From Cordilura impudica (Eukaryota > Arthropoda > Insecta > Diptera > Scathophagidae), in NCBI GenBank assembly GCA_963682025.1, contig OY821517.1, positions 108,700,794-108,764,793 on the forward strand: 64,000 bases of DNA. Direction: 5' to 3'. Each line of letters opens with the position of its first letter. The stretch's first letter is position 1. The notes below the pieces were generated by a model. It saw only the letters and a list, made by a program, of their open reading frames with translations, ran no database searches and was not told the DNA's origin. Both the position numbers and the translations under genes were made by a program. Below are positions 1-11,524 of this stretch, in pieces.

Positions 1-64
1 GTAAAGTATTAAAGACTTAATAAAAATTTTGAATCATAAAAGACCTAGGACGGACAATGAGTAA

Positions 65-556
65 CAAAGAAAAACTTACAAATCAATTACTTACGATCCC
101 AAATACTCAGAACGGTTCAAAAATTCGAATATTTATGACAAAGTAAAGTACAATTTAGCATTTAAAACACACAATACGGTTAACAAACTTTTGAGCAGAA
201 CAAAATCTAGGATAAAGAAAGATGAAAAATTGAATTTAATATATAAGATTATTTGTAATGTGGACAAGTCCAGCGTATGCCATAAGTTATATGTTGGTAC
301 GACGAGGACAAAATTAAAAACTAGACTATCATCACATAAATCAGATATAAGATTAAAAGAAAAACCATTAGAGCAAAAAACAGCATTTGCTGCCCGCTGT
401 GAAATAACTGGACACGTTCCAAATTTTGACGATGCTGAAATATTAAAAGAAGAGACTAACAATGGGAGAAGGTTTACTTTAGAAATGCTACATATTATTG
501 ATGTACCTTCTGAAAAGAGACTAAGTTATGAGAGCTACACTGAAAAATGTGCTTAA
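65..556 (+). CDS. Penelope-like element GIY-YIG endonuclease (C-terminal fragment)
   Basis: The reading frame is open from 65 (just after a TAA at 62-64) to the stop at 554-556. The domain is recognised by the block CHKLYVGTTRTKLKTRLSSH, which holds the YVG part of GIY-YIG and the following conserved arginines. Further on, the pattern AAxCxxTGHxxNF and a KEExNNGRRFTLEML-type block are typical of Penelope endonucleases. In the family this domain nicks target DNA for reverse transcription. A basic linker (residues NLAFKTHNTVNKLL) precedes it. The first ATG-like start in the frame has no special meaning, because this is the end of a longer polyprotein. No reverse transcriptase is visible here, so the copy is 5'-incomplete or cut by the window edge. 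Confidence 0.8.
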   Translation, partial: QRKTYKSITYDPKYSERFKNSNIYDKVKYNLAFKTHNTVNKLLSRTKSRIKKDEKLNLIYKIICNVDKSSVCHKLYVGTTRTKLKTRLSSHKSDIRLKEKPLEQKTAFAARCEITGHVPNFDDAEILKEETNNGRRFTLEMLHIIDVPSEKRLSYESYTEKCA

Positions 557-711
557 AAATATCGACACATAATAAGACAACATATAAAGTTTAAGCATAT
601 ATTAGTTTGACAAAAATCAACATTTAATTATTTTTATTTTTGTTAAAACATTTTTTGTTTACTATTTTTGTGATTTTGTGTTATTTATATTGTTTTTTGT
701 GTTATATATTT

Positions 712-742
712 CCCTGAGGATGACCAACAAAGTTGGTCGAAA
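712..742 (+). ncRNA. Hammerhead-like motif downstream of PLE-1
   Basis: CTGAGGA at 714-720 is followed by one T, then a perfect 7-bp stem (722-728 with 732-738, loop AAA), then GAAA at 739-742. CTGANGA plus a stem II plus GAAA is the core order of a hammerhead ribozyme, and Penelope-like elements are known to carry such ribozymes. The extra T before the stem departs from the canonical core, so catalytic activity is uncertain. Confidence 0.35.
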
Positions 743-800
743 TATTGCAAAAATAAAATAGTAATATTTATTAAAAAAATTAAAAAATTTTTATTTCATA

Positions 801-2900
801 ATTACCTCATGCCGAACAATTTAATACCAAAAAAATTAAAATGTCAACAATATATAATTTTTCGACACCCAAAAAAAATTTTATATATTCTGTGAAGCTT
901 TAATAATCAATAGCACAAAATTGCTGAATGATCGAAATGTGTAAATTAAATGCGGGACCAGAAGGTATAGCTGAGACCATCTGGTATGGTGCTCTTAGAA
1001 TAACAATATTCCATTCAACCGCGTACTACCATTCGTTGCATCAAGTGGGGATATGTTCGAGGAGCTGATAAAGTTCATTATCTTCATATACCGACAAACC
1101 AATGCGCCCAAGCACTGATGCAGCAGCAACTTCTTTCTTGGAAATGCACATTCAAGGCACAGTAGTACAACGCCGAGTATATGCACACAGAAAAAGAATT
1201 TTTTGGAAATAGGTTACCATTAAAAATAATTGTTTATTTATCCAAATATGTTATTGTAATTCTAGTATATTTTAAAATACAATAGATTTTCTTTATCAAA
1301 TATCTCTTAATCATAATTCTTATAAAATGAAAATAGATACAACAGCAAAATAGGTTCCTTTCACAAATGAAAGTTTTTATGCAAGTTGTTAAACTAATTC
1401 AATTGAGGCAACTGAACTGAAGCCAGTATAACATGTATCAACCCTAATTATTGGTGATAACAATAAAATATTCTACCATAACGAAATATTTTAAACTAAA
1501 AATTAGTTAACAGTCATTATTACAAATTTTATGTTAATATGATAGAAACAAATGTGTAGTTATAACAATTTTTCGGTAACAATAAAGTGGGAAACTAAAT
1601 TTTTAACTATTTGTTATTTACAACCGAAAGGAAATCAAATTCTGTTATTAATAACAAAAAATATAAAAAAATGTTAAACCCAACCGAATTTTCGAATTTA
1701 TTTGTTATTTTTGGAAAAATAAGACAGCAGATAAAAGAAATTTGAAATTAAATGAAATAAACAAAAAAAAAATTTTTTTTTCTTTAATTTATATAGTGTG
1801 TAATCGTATAATTTACATATGTACATACATAAGAATGAATTGTAGACATTAATCGAATGGGTAAGTGGTCATTATTTTTTTGTTGTGCTTTTATTTTTTG
1901 TAAAAATTATTTTTTGCATAGTTTAAATTTTAAATAAGCTTCTGCAATTTTTGTTGCATTCTCTTAGAAATAACATTGTTAAGGAATAATTTTTATAAAA
2001 AAGCAAGTAAAAAAAACAATGGTAGCAGCTTTTTTTGTTCTATACGAAATCTTACTATTTTAGGAAAATTTGCGACAACGCATAGACATACTGCTATTTT
2101 TTAACAACAAATTCGAATTGCTTTCTACCTAGTTCTATGAAACCATTTTAGGCCAGTATGTTGTTATTTGGGGGACAACAAAGCAAAATGTGATATAACC
2201 TTGGTAATAAATTTGATGCCATTATCAAGCAACAAATTGTCTGGCCATATTGTTTAGCATTGGCAAATTGATCGCAATTAATGGAAACATTATACAACTA
2301 CCTCTGCTACTACCTCAACTGAATAATGGCATTTACCTTTGTAAGCACTGCAAACGTTTTGCAAGCAGAATAAAGCAGACAAGATAAACGTCTTCCGGTG
2401 ACGGGGACAGGATCGTCCATTCTAACCGTATTTGTCTACAGTAAAACGATAATCTTATTTGGATCCGAACATGGTGTGTGGCCCTATTTTTACTATATAT
2501 TTATATTGCACAAGTTCTATTTTATTTATGACATTTTGAAGACAATTATCAAATGGCAAAATTAGTATAAAAGCCTAAGTAAAAACGGGAACATTAATGC
2601 ATTAATTAACACATGCAACAGCGCCTATTCGTATGTGTTATTAAAATTTTTTTTTATCATGTAATGTAATCTTTTCTTTTTATTAATTTTAATTTCATAT
2701 TTAGAAATACACTAATGAAAAATAAGAGCATTAAAGATTCATGTTTTTATATTTTAGAAGATTACTGCACTTTTAAAACAGGTTACCTGACAAATGGTTG
2801 TTACAACCAATAAATGAAATCTAAATTCCATTTCATCAACTATATTTTGCAATTAATACAATCGAATCTATTTCGAAATTCAATTGCCTCAGTACATAAT
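801..2900. other. Unassigned AT-rich sequence
   Basis: No element or gene was recognised. Two stretches have noticeably higher complexity and GC than their surroundings: 955-1190 and about 2200-2450. The second includes a GCAATTAATGG homeodomain-type site and CT-rich runs. They could be an exon or conserved noncoding DNA, but nothing in the sequence proves either. Confidence 0.4.
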
Positions 2901-2929
2901 ACGTTGGTTTTGAAAATGTAATTCAGTAA

Positions 2930-3133
2930 TCACAATAGTATAATGTGATAGTATATGGGACTATCAAAATTCGGTTGGCAACAAATACGGTTGCCACAAC
3001 AAATCCATTCTCTGTGTGTGGGAGTTCGCACGTAATCTGGAAGATAGTTATCACGTCGTGGTTCATTTATCAAGCTTTGTAAAGATATTATTAACACCAA
3101 TAATATAAAATGTTTCTTGTTGGACCAGGTCAT
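2930..3133 (-). CDS. Candidate small secreted cysteine-rich peptide
   Basis: This ORF of about 67 residues is not assigned to any family. The start at 3133 is preferred over an upstream ATG at 3268 because its context (GAAC before ATG) fits insect start sites. It also places a basic stretch (NKKH) followed by a hydrophobic run (FILLVLIISLQSLI) at the N-terminus, like a signal peptide. The predicted mature part is polar and ends with a CCGNRICC cluster, a paired-cysteine pattern seen in short disulphide-rich secreted peptides. A TATAAAA lies on the minus strand at 3355-3349, about 220 bp upstream. Against it: the ORF is short, no homologue is recalled, and the last residues (PIYYHIILL) look like read-through of AT-rich DNA. 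The function is unknown. Confidence 0.3.
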   Translation of the reverse strand: MTWSNKKHFILLVLIISLQSLINEPRRDNYLPDYVRTPTHREWICCGNRICCQPNFDSPIYYHIILL

Positions 3134-5010
3134 GTTCGATGTATTAGAATACAATTTCTCTTTTGCGGAACTATTACTTCTCAAGTAAAGAAGTTTGAAC
3201 TTAGCTTCGAAGGTAAGAAGCAGTTCCACATGAACATGAAACAAGACAACTGAAATAATGTCATACATATTGTAATTGTTGTATTTTTTTTTTACTTCAG
3301 ATTAACTTTCAATTAAAAATTGTTTCAATCAATTGAATCACGTTTTAAAATTTTATATTCTTTTGGTTCATTAAATAACCAAAAATATATATAATCATTA
3401 CTTTTTAAGACATAATAACTTAAGTTTTGCACGAAACAGTATTTGTATACTTTATTTCGAAATAGTTGTAAATAATTGTTGGCATTTGGGTAAATAACGG
3501 AGTCTTCGCACTTCGTCGTTTCTATCGAGCGCATTATGAATATTTAGAAGAAAATATCAAGCATACGCTACACTGCAACAATAAACAATGCGTCGCGACG
3601 TATAAATATTATATTTTATTATATTATATTTTATTATATTATATAAATATTATATTTTATATATATGCTTTTATATATAGTAAGTTGAATATTATTCTAT
3701 TCTGTGTTGAAATATTCAATTTACACAATTTATTAGAAAAATTCTTAATAACGTAAGAATCCAAGTGCATATTCATTCAAGAGTAACCAAAAATTATATT
3801 GCATTATAACTTATACATTTTGTAGAAAAAAATCCCAACGGTCACAATATCTTACAGCACAATGTTTGTCCCATTACATATTTAAATTTGCATATTTAAA
3901 TTGTACTTTTTCGATTCTGTGTTTTTTTTTTTTTTAATTTACACATTTTTGTACACACAAGACATTCCATATAGATAAAGCAATGCATATATATTTATTC
4001 ATATATGTTATATATATATATATATACACATATTCATTTAATTTCTTTTTAAAATCTGAGAAATATTTATTTTATTTATTCTGTGCTTTAAATTTAATGA
4101 AAATAAAGCATCTAACACTGTATATAAATATAACGTTGTTGCAGAATACCCCATATATATATATATATATTGATATAGGAGTATATGGCATAGTATAAAG
4201 TATAAAGAAAAAATGAAAACAACTAGGTTAGTGATTTCAGCTAGTGAACCCCCTATATAGGGATCATAAATTTCCTTTTTTATATTTCTTGGATTAAAAG
4301 TGTAAACTCAATATGAATAAAGTAAAATAATTTATTATCCACGTACAGCCATAGTTTCATAGATCGACTTATTTTTCCTCAACTTTATACCCTATGGTAT
4401 TTTTGTACTCTTGCTGGTAGTAGACGATTTTGTCAATATTTCGCAATTTATGTAAATTTTATAAACGTTTATAAAATTGAAAGTAAGTTAGGTTTGCCGA
4501 GATCTGCCGTAAGCCTATTCCCAATATGCAAGACTTTGTATATAAGCATGTTAAATAAGCATATTCTTTATTTTATTTAAAGTATCACGCATTTATTTAA
4601 AGTTCCACGCGAAAGTGTGTACAATCCTTTGTGTTTCAATCAATTTTTGAAACACTTTTCCGACAAAAATAAATTCACTCATTACATTCGTTTCAAAAAC
4701 AAAAGTCATGGAGAAACGTTGAACAAGAAATTATTTTGGATGGTCTGAAGTAAAAAAAAAACTCTGTGTCTGATTACACAAACTCTTGTTTAGACCGATT
4801 TATGAGATATCGCATATTGTAGTGCAGAAGGATACATGTTCGGCTTTTAATTTAAGAATTTCTCCGAAGCCCTCGGGCAAAAAAATGGTAGCCTACCAAA
4901 AAAAAAAAAAAGAAACAGAATTTTCTTCACTTTTGGGCTCATGATTGAATTTAGCATTGTTATCCAAATTGAAAGAAAATTAATATATATTTATAATTTT
5001 AATAAGCAAG
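3134..5010. other. AT-rich intergenic stretch with simple repeats
   Basis: No gene was recognised. 3604-3670 is a low-complexity run of TATTATATTTTA-like units. (TA)n tracts occur at about 4007-4026 and 4155-4172. Poly-A and poly-T runs are frequent. Confidence 0.5.
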
Positions 5011-5019
5011 TTGAATTAT

Positions 5020-5485
5020 TGTGACCGATTTTAGGCTTTCAGCATCAACCGATTTTAACAAAAAATATACCATTTGCTTGGTATTTCTTTTCAGCTGCCC
5101 ACCACATTTAAAGATTTGCACCATCTCGAAGATTTTTTTGGAATAAAATTCATTTTAAATTACTACCAACACATACGTAAAACAAATATTTAAGCTTCAA
5201 ATAAAAACTGTAGAATGCTATACAATGTTTATTACATTTGTGTTGAATTGTGAATTAGCTAAAATTGAACAGCATACCTTTAGGCTTTTATAAAATTGTT
5301 TACTAACAAACCCAGTTATATATTTTCTATATTTTCTGCAAAACTTCAGAATTTAATGAATTTTATTTAAAAATTCATAATTTATATAGAGTATAAAAAA
5401 ATATTGAAAGAAAAAAATTTTTTGAAAAAATAAAATTTCTTAGAATTTGGACTCGAATTTCGAGGGCTGGGCACTGCTGCTAAAT
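5020..5485 (+). repeat. Interspersed repeat B, diverged copy
   Basis: It shares an ordered series of blocks with 14085-14490 and 44435-44800: TTGTGACCGAT near the start, GGTATTTCTTTT, CATACCTTTAGG, then AAAATAAAATTTC and TCGAATTTCGAGGG at the end. This copy is the most diverged and carries internal insertions. The class is unknown and no coding capacity was seen. Confidence 0.6.
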
Positions 5486-5857
5486 AATAAATCTACTTAA
5501 AGCCCCATGACATCATCATTCATTCTTTTGTCATTATTAATATGATTTTTTCTCGTTTTGAATTCTAAACAATATATTTTTTTTCGGAAAAAGATTACAA
5601 CCGAAGTACAAAGAAAAATAATATAAGTTTAAAGTGATTATATCAAACAATATCCCAGTGATATTTCGGTTGACATTTCTCCAAAAAAAAATTTGAATTT
5701 AGGATTCTCTCAAAAAGATTTAATTTACTAATGACTTTTTTCTTCCAAATATATACATGATTTTGCCATTACATATAACCCAATACTATGAATTTTGTTC
5801 TCTGAAAGAACCCCTGAATTTCCAAAGTTTGATTTAGTAGAAAAATTTCAAAGATTT

Positions 5858-6577
5858 TTATACGATACCCTATACCATGCGTTTAGAGGCCCTATCTCTT
5901 AGGTCGAATTTATTGGATATAGAAAATAAGCATAAATCAAATTTGAGTGGGATTTTTATTATTTTTTTTTGGCTGCAGATATGAAAAAGTTCATATCGGA
6001 TGATATATTTATATGGGGACTAGGTCCAAAAATGGACCGATCATGACCAAGTTTGGTAATGTCTCTTGTATTTTGCAAAAATATATACAGACAAAATTTG
6101 AGAAGAATCAGTGCAATATTTTTGTTTTTTGATAGATTTGGGTGAAGATCGGGAAACAGTGCTATATGGAGCCTATGACTAAGAGTTGTCCCATAGGGAT
6201 CATTTTTGGATTACTGATTAATGGATGTAATAAACACATATAAACCCAATTTGACTAAGATTTATATGATAATTTGGATCTTATGGCAATTTATGTCGAT
6301 TCTCACCAATTTCAACAGCTTTTATCCCATGGCCGATGAAAGCTTATATACCAAATTTCGTCAAAATATATTCATTTTTGCGACCTGCAGTTTGATTACA
6401 AGCTTTACACATGGACACACAGACGGACGGACGGACGGACGGACATCGTTAAATCGAATCAGATAGTGATTCTGAGTCGATCGGTATAATAAAAGATGGG
6501 TCTAGGTCAATAATTTTTGGTAGTTACAAACAGCAGCACAAAGTCATTATACACAAACCACATAGTGGTATAGGGTA
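5858..6577 (+). mobile_element. mini-me/DINE-like interspersed repeat, copy 1
   Basis: This is one of about a dozen copies in the window (here called family A), roughly 700-780 bp when complete. It begins with TACGATACCCTATACCATG, contains a (GGAC)n tract at about 6423-6444, and ends with a hairpin made from CCACATAGTGG inside TATACCC/GGGTATA arms. Next to the tetranucleotide tract lies ATCGAATCAG with an imperfect inverted partner. A GTCY tract beside a conserved core is the known signature of dipteran mini-me elements. Terminal hairpins suggest kinship with Helitron-related DINE-1 elements, which is inference. No ORF belongs to it. Confidence 0.65.
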
Positions 6578-6597
6578 CAAAAAACCCACTGGAATTA

Positions 6598-7800
6598 AAA
6601 AGACGGTTAGATAATGTATATTTGGATGACGACGAGATTATAGTATCATTCGACGTAGTATCGTTATTTACGAACGTACCTAATCATTTAGCCATTAACG
6701 ACATTATGAAGCATTGGCACACTTTAAAACTCCATACTAAAATACCTAGGTCATAATTTTTAAATATTCTAAAATTTTGTTTAAACGACAATAATTACTT
6801 CATATACGGGAATATATTTCATAACCAGACATATGGCATGCCAATGGGAAGTCCATTGTCTCTAACCATTGCCGACATAGTATTGGATGCTCTTTTGGAA
6901 GAAACTACCAAGGAATTGGAAAATAATAATATAAAAATCAAGCTACTGATGAAATATGTAGACGACTTATTCGCCATCATAAAAAGAGATGATGAAGAAG
7001 TAATACTAAAAACTTTTAACAGCTATCATAATAAAATTAGGTTTACAATAGAAAAGGAGGAAAATAATTCCATACCATTCTTGGACATGAAAATCTACAA
7101 GGAAAATAATAAATTTATAACTGACTGGTACCCAAAACCGATAGCTTCGGGACGAATTATAAACTACCACTCTACGTAACCAATAAACCAAAAAATAAAC
7201 ACCGCTTCACACCTAATTACAAAAGTCATACAGTTAAGCCATGACACATTTATAAACAAAAATATTAGAAATGTTAACGAAATATTAATCCAAAATAGTT
7301 ATCCAATAAACATTATTAATAATCTAATTGAAAAAGCAATTACAAACCAAACTGGGGAAATTTACAAAAATAACACATCTGGTAACACCAAACAATTTTA
7401 CTGCCTGCCGTTTATTCCAAAACTTACAGAAAACTCACAGCTAAAAGAAATAATAAACAATAAAAATGTTTCAAAAGCACACAATCCAAATAAAACAATT
7501 AACGCACTTTTTACTAAAATAGAAAAAACACACCAAAGCAACACTGTCTATGAAATCAAATGTGTAGCAAAAGAAGACGAAGAGTGTGGAAAACTTTACA
7601 TTGGAACTACAAAACGAAGCTTAGGGACAAGGATAGCTGAACACGAAGCAGATATTAAAAATAAGTAGATTAACAACTGCACTTGCAGTCCATTGTATAG
7701 AGAATGATCATAATATAGATACTGATGATGTGAGAATATTAAATAATGAAAGAGTTCAAAATAAGCGCTACACATTGGAAAGTCAACCAACAGAAATCAA
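6598..7800 (+). pseudogene. Penelope-like RT and GIY-YIG polyprotein, degenerate
   Basis: The first RT metal-binding motif SFDVVSLFTNVP is encoded at about 6646-6681. GMPMGSPLSLTIADIVLDA follows from 6835, and the catalytic box KYVDDLFAII at about 6953. Then come IPFLDMKIY and TDWYPKPIASGRIINYHS, all diagnostic of Penelope RTs. In-frame stops lie at about 6754 and at 7177-7179, and the same frame then continues into a linker. The endonuclease block CGKLYIGTTKRSLGTRIAEH starts near 7587. After a stop near 7665 the downstream part (TALAVHCIENDHNID...KRYTLES) is read in another frame. The element encodes a self-contained retrotransposition enzyme in its intact form; this copy is dead. Neither motif has lost its key residues. 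Confidence 0.88.
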
Positions 7801-8144
7801 AATATGTAGTCAACAAAAGTGAGGATTTAGATAATATTAATGCAATATACACCATAGCAATAAACTAGTGTTAGTCTACTACTGTGATACATAATATTAA
7901 ACAAAAAAACAACTGTGACATTTTTATTTATTTTTTCACTTATAATATTAATTAAAAAAAAAATAAAATTGTGTTTTATGCCGTACATGTATGTTTATTG
8001 CGTAAAACTTTTTGTTTTTGGAAAACAAAAATCTAATGTGAAAATTTGTGAATTGTAATTTATTTATTGTTGTTTATCATTGTTGTTGGTTTAAAGTTAA
8101 TGTATTACTCTCTCTATAATGTTGCCAGATTAAATAAAATTCAT

Positions 8145-8180
8145 CCCTGAAGATGCTTGAAAATACCCAGCGAAACATCG
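8145..8180 (+). ncRNA. Hammerhead-like motif downstream of PLE-2
   Basis: CCCTGAAGATG is followed by a short GCT/AGC stem and CGAAAC at about 8171-8176. It matches the order of the motif after PLE-1, including the extra T before the stem. The stem is only 3 bp here, so activity is doubtful. Confidence 0.3.
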
Positions 8181-8215
8181 GAGTTCAAAAATGAAATCAA
8201 TTGTCTTTTATTTAA

Positions 8216-8890
8216 TTTTTAAAAATAGTGACCTTGAAAGCCCATTTAGAAAAATTCTAAAACACATAAAAAATCCATAGAATTTGGGAAAATATAAAAT
8301 GTTATTCTTCTTTTAGAGAAAATCTTAAGATATCTAAAGCTATTTTCTACAGAAACAACTTCAAATTTCAGTTAGCTAAGTTCAAAATTTCTGATGATTT
8401 TTGTATAGAAACATGTTTTTAATAAGCCATAAAATTCTAATGTCTGTCCTAATGGAAAAATTGTGATATCACGATATTTTCCTATAGACTTGAAGAGAAG
8501 CCAGTCCTCAAAATTCTGAGGGTATCGTTCAGAAAGGACGTAAGTTTTTTTTAACCTACATAAAATAATTTTTTTAGATTTTAGCTAAATTTTGCTATGT
8601 AGCAACACAATCATTGGAGTCTTTTTAATAGATAATTTGATTTTGTGGACTTGTCAATTTTAAACATTAGAGAAAAAGTTCTCATTCCTTAAGAAGAAAC
8701 AGAATTAAAATAATTTTTTTCAATCAAAATAAGCCAAGTTTGGTATTAGTGTACCAGTACCTATTTCAATTCCGAATTCCGAATGCCGTCGTCTCCTAAA
8801 CAGAATCAACCATCACCAAAATGGTATCGCTTATAAACTTCTAACGTTAAGTAGAGATATAGAATATAGAGATATAAAATTCGGGCAACA
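8216..8890. other. Unassigned AT-rich sequence
   Basis: Nothing recognisable was found between PLE-2 and the hAT remnant. There is no ORF of interest and no clear repeat. Confidence 0.5.
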
Positions 8891-9480
8891 AATATTTATA
8901 TTTGATGTGTTTCAAAAATAAAAACAATTTAGTGTATCGTTATAGCACTTTTCCTCTTGACAATCAATGTACAGATGTAAATAGTACTAAATTCTTATAT
9001 GGAATAGCAAGTTCTTTTAACAATGCAGCAAATAGTCTGTGCTTCAACGCCCTAGATCTGACGAAATTTTCTACTGATACAACAACATCCATAACTTTTT
9101 TCAGATTTAATATTATTCCCAAGAATTGCCATTAGAGATCAACACAAATCCTTCATTTTTTGCTAACATAGAAGGTGCTCCATCAGTTAGAATGGATATG
9201 ATACCACTACTACTCATATTTATATTCTCCAAGGGTTTTAGAGGACTTTCTGATATATCTTCACCTTGAGTACGGCTTTTAATTGCTAATAATTCCAAGA
9301 GATATTTATGATAATATTTATTATAATAGTAGGTTCAGCAACAGATATGAATTCAGCGGAATTAATATCGGAAAATTGCTAATTTGATATTTCTGCAGCA
9401 GTAATTGTGATTTGTTCCTTAAGCATTCTAGCTGAAAGCGGTAAATCTTTATACTTTAACCTTTATATAACCTATGTGGT
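8890..9480 (-). pseudogene. hAT-family transposase remnant (ZBED/Charlie-like)
   Basis: Translating the minus strand in broken frames gives the ordered blocks of a hAT transposase. AEISNQFSDINSAEFISVAEP comes first (about 9400-9330, with a stop). Then KSRTQGEDI followed by ISILTDGAPSMLAKNEGFV at about 9225-9130 matches the catalytic TDGAPSMVGK block. Last, VVVSVENFVRSRALKHRLFAAL and LSRGKVL lie at about 9100-8930. This is the ZBED5/GTF2IRD2-like lineage of hAT proteins. Several stops and frameshifts show a dead copy, and no terminal inverted repeats were found. Transposase activity would be cut-and-paste with 8-bp target duplications; none can be assigned here. Confidence 0.7.
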
Positions 9481-10052
9481 CATGGTATCATGACTTGTGC
9501 TGATGTTTGTAACTTGTTTATTGGTCCGTCCGTCTGTGTGTCCATGTAAACTTTTAATCAACCTACAGGTCGCAAATATGAATATGTTTCAATGAAATTT
9601 AGTACATAAGCTTCTGTCGGTCAAAGGAGGAACGCTGTCGAAACAGGTGAAAATCGATTCATGTTCAGACATAGTTCCGGTACAAATGACCCACATGAGA
9701 TGAACTTAAATTGCTATAACATCCCAATTATCATATAGAATCCAGTAAGATTTGGATTGTGTTTGTTTACTACATCCATTTATCAAAGTCACTTAAATAT
9801 ATCAAAAAAACAAAAATGTTGCACAGATTTGTCTCAAATTTGGTTTGTTTATGTTTTTGCAAAATATGATCAGGATTGGTATATTTTTCGAACAAGTCCA
9901 TCTATAAATATAGCATCTGATATGAACTTATTCATATCTTACGGCAAAAAAAATAATAAAAATAATGCCACTCAAATTTGGTTTGTAATTATTTTCTATA
10001 TCTAATTAGTTGGACACAAGAGATAGGGTTCCAGATTTAATAGTATAGGGTA
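9468..10052 (-). mobile_element. mini-me/DINE-like repeat, copy 2 (partly deleted)
   Basis: It starts from the hairpin end (ATGTGGTCATGGTATCATGACTTGTGC) and contains a short GTCCGTCCGTCTGTGTGTCC tract. The region between the GTCY tract and the blocks around ATATAGCATCTGATATGAAC is shortened. It is joined directly to copy 3 in the same orientation. Confidence 0.6.
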
Positions 10053-10830
10053 TTTATACCCTATACCTCTTTGTGGTTTGGGTATAATGACCTTGTGCTG
10101 CTGTTTGTAACTACCAAAAATATTTGACCTAGACCCCTCTTTTATTATACCGATCGACTCAGAATCACTTTCTGAGTCGATTTATCGTTGTCGTTCGTCC
10201 GTCCATTCGTCTGTCCGTCTGTGTGTCCATGTAAACCTTGTAATCAAACTGCAGGTCGCAAATATGAAAATATTTTGATGAAATTTGGTATATAACATTC
10301 TATCACGGGACGAACGGTATTGAAGTTAGTGGAATTTGGTCCAGACCTAGTCCCCATACAAATGACTCCTATGAAATCGACATAAATTGCCATAAGATCC
10401 AAATCAGCAGAAAGATCTCAGTCAAATTGGGTTTTTATGAGTTTATTATATCCATAAATCAGTAGTAAAAAAATAATCCAATTGGACACTTCTTAGTCAC
10501 AGGCCCCATATAGAGCTGCTTCCCGATCTTCACTTAAATCTATCAAAAACAAAAATATCTCACAGATTTTCTTCAAATTTGTTTTGTGAATATTTTTTCG
10601 AAATATAGGTGACTTTACCAAATATAGTCAGGATCGGTCAATTTTCTGACCTAGTCCACATATAAACATTGGATCCGATATGAACTTTTCCATATCTGCA
10701 GCCAGATAAAATAATGGTAATGGCACCCAAATTTGGTTTATGTATATTTTCTATATCCACTTAGTTATATATATATATATAAACCATGGTATAGGGTATC
10801 GTATGATCGGTCTAAAGCGACTAAAATTTT
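10053..10830 (-). mobile_element. mini-me/DINE-like repeat, copy 3
   Basis: This is a near-full-length family A copy on the minus strand. It runs from the ACCCTATACC...GGTTTGGGTATAATG hairpin end, through GTCCGTCCATTCGTCTGTCC, to CCATGGTATAGGGTATCGTAT and a degraded GGTCTAAAGCGACT at 10819. It is arranged head-to-tail with copies 2 and 4. Confidence 0.65.
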
Positions 10831-11073
10831 CCTACTTTTTTTTGGAATATATAAATGACTCTACCAAATATGGTCAGGATCGGTCTATTTTTCGACCTAG
10901 TCCCCATATACATATAGCACCCGATATGAATTTTTTCATATCTACTGCCAAAAAAATTAATAACAATGCCACTCAAATTTGGTTTATGCTCATTTTCTAT
11001 ATCGAGCGGAAGAGACAGGGTCTCCAAACCATGGTATAGGGTATCGTATATTCGGTCAAGACCGAGCTATTGC
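10831..11073 (-). mobile_element. mini-me/DINE-like repeat, copy 4 (end fragment)
   Basis: Only about 240 bp of the palindrome-bearing end is present, from TGACTCTACCAAATATGGTC to GGTATCGTATATTCGGTC. It directly follows copy 3 in tandem. Confidence 0.6.
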
Positions 11074-11329
11074 TCTGAAATCTCAAATTACAAATTATAC
11101 AGGATCTGTACTCATTTTAATTTTTTCAGGAAAAGAATAATGTCTTAAATTTTAAAAAACTACCATAAAATTTAGTTTTATTTCAAACAAACTTTTAATA
11201 AAAAATAGTAATAAATAATAATAAATGAAAAAAAAACAACCCAAATAAAAGACTTTCACTGGAATGAATAAATTTTTAATTTAATATACATTAAGTACTG
11301 TGATGATGCCCTATGCTCCTTATAGGATC

Positions 11330-11470
11330 GAAGGGAATATATATATATATAAGTACTGTGATAGGGAGAGCTTTGTATATGTGTATTATATCATCTGTTA
11401 TTAATGTGCGTGGTCGGAGCAGCGGACGTGGCAAAACCCATACAAAGTTAATATATAACTAGAGGACCCC
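11330..11470 (+). repeat. Interspersed repeat C, fragment
   Basis: The order GTACTGTGATAGGGAGAGCTTTG, ATTAATGT, a (G)GGCGTGGC-like motif and CATACAAAG matches 11950-12060 and 55080-55260. No coding capacity. Confidence 0.5.
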
Positions 11471-11524
11471 TGCTGCTCTGCAGCATTATATTATATTATA
11501 TTAATTTTTATAACATAATACCAA

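Larger units (their letters stand above)
1..800 (+). mobile_element. Penelope-like element, 3' part (PLE-1)
   Basis: This is the terminal part of a Penelope-like retroelement, identified from its GIY-YIG endonuclease domain. The reverse transcriptase part would lie upstream, outside the window. About 150 bp after the ORF stop comes a CTGAGGA, perfect hairpin, CGAAA motif that is also found in the second Penelope-like element of this window, and then an A/T-rich tail. The right boundary is approximate; no target duplication was recognised. Confidence 0.8.
6590..8215 (+). mobile_element. Penelope-like element, 5'-truncated (PLE-2)
   Basis: This Penelope-like retroelement starts abruptly, within about 20 bp of the end of mini-me copy 1. 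It carries reverse transcriptase motifs, a linker and a GIY-YIG domain in order, then a noncoding tail with a CCCTGAAGATG...CGAAAC motif at 8145-8176. The copy is 5'-truncated and broken by stops. It has the same orientation as PLE-1 but is a different subfamily. Confidence 0.88.

Noticed and set aside
995..1186. 63-residue minus-strand ORF in a higher-GC patch
   Set aside because: No domain, splice or start support; left as unassigned.
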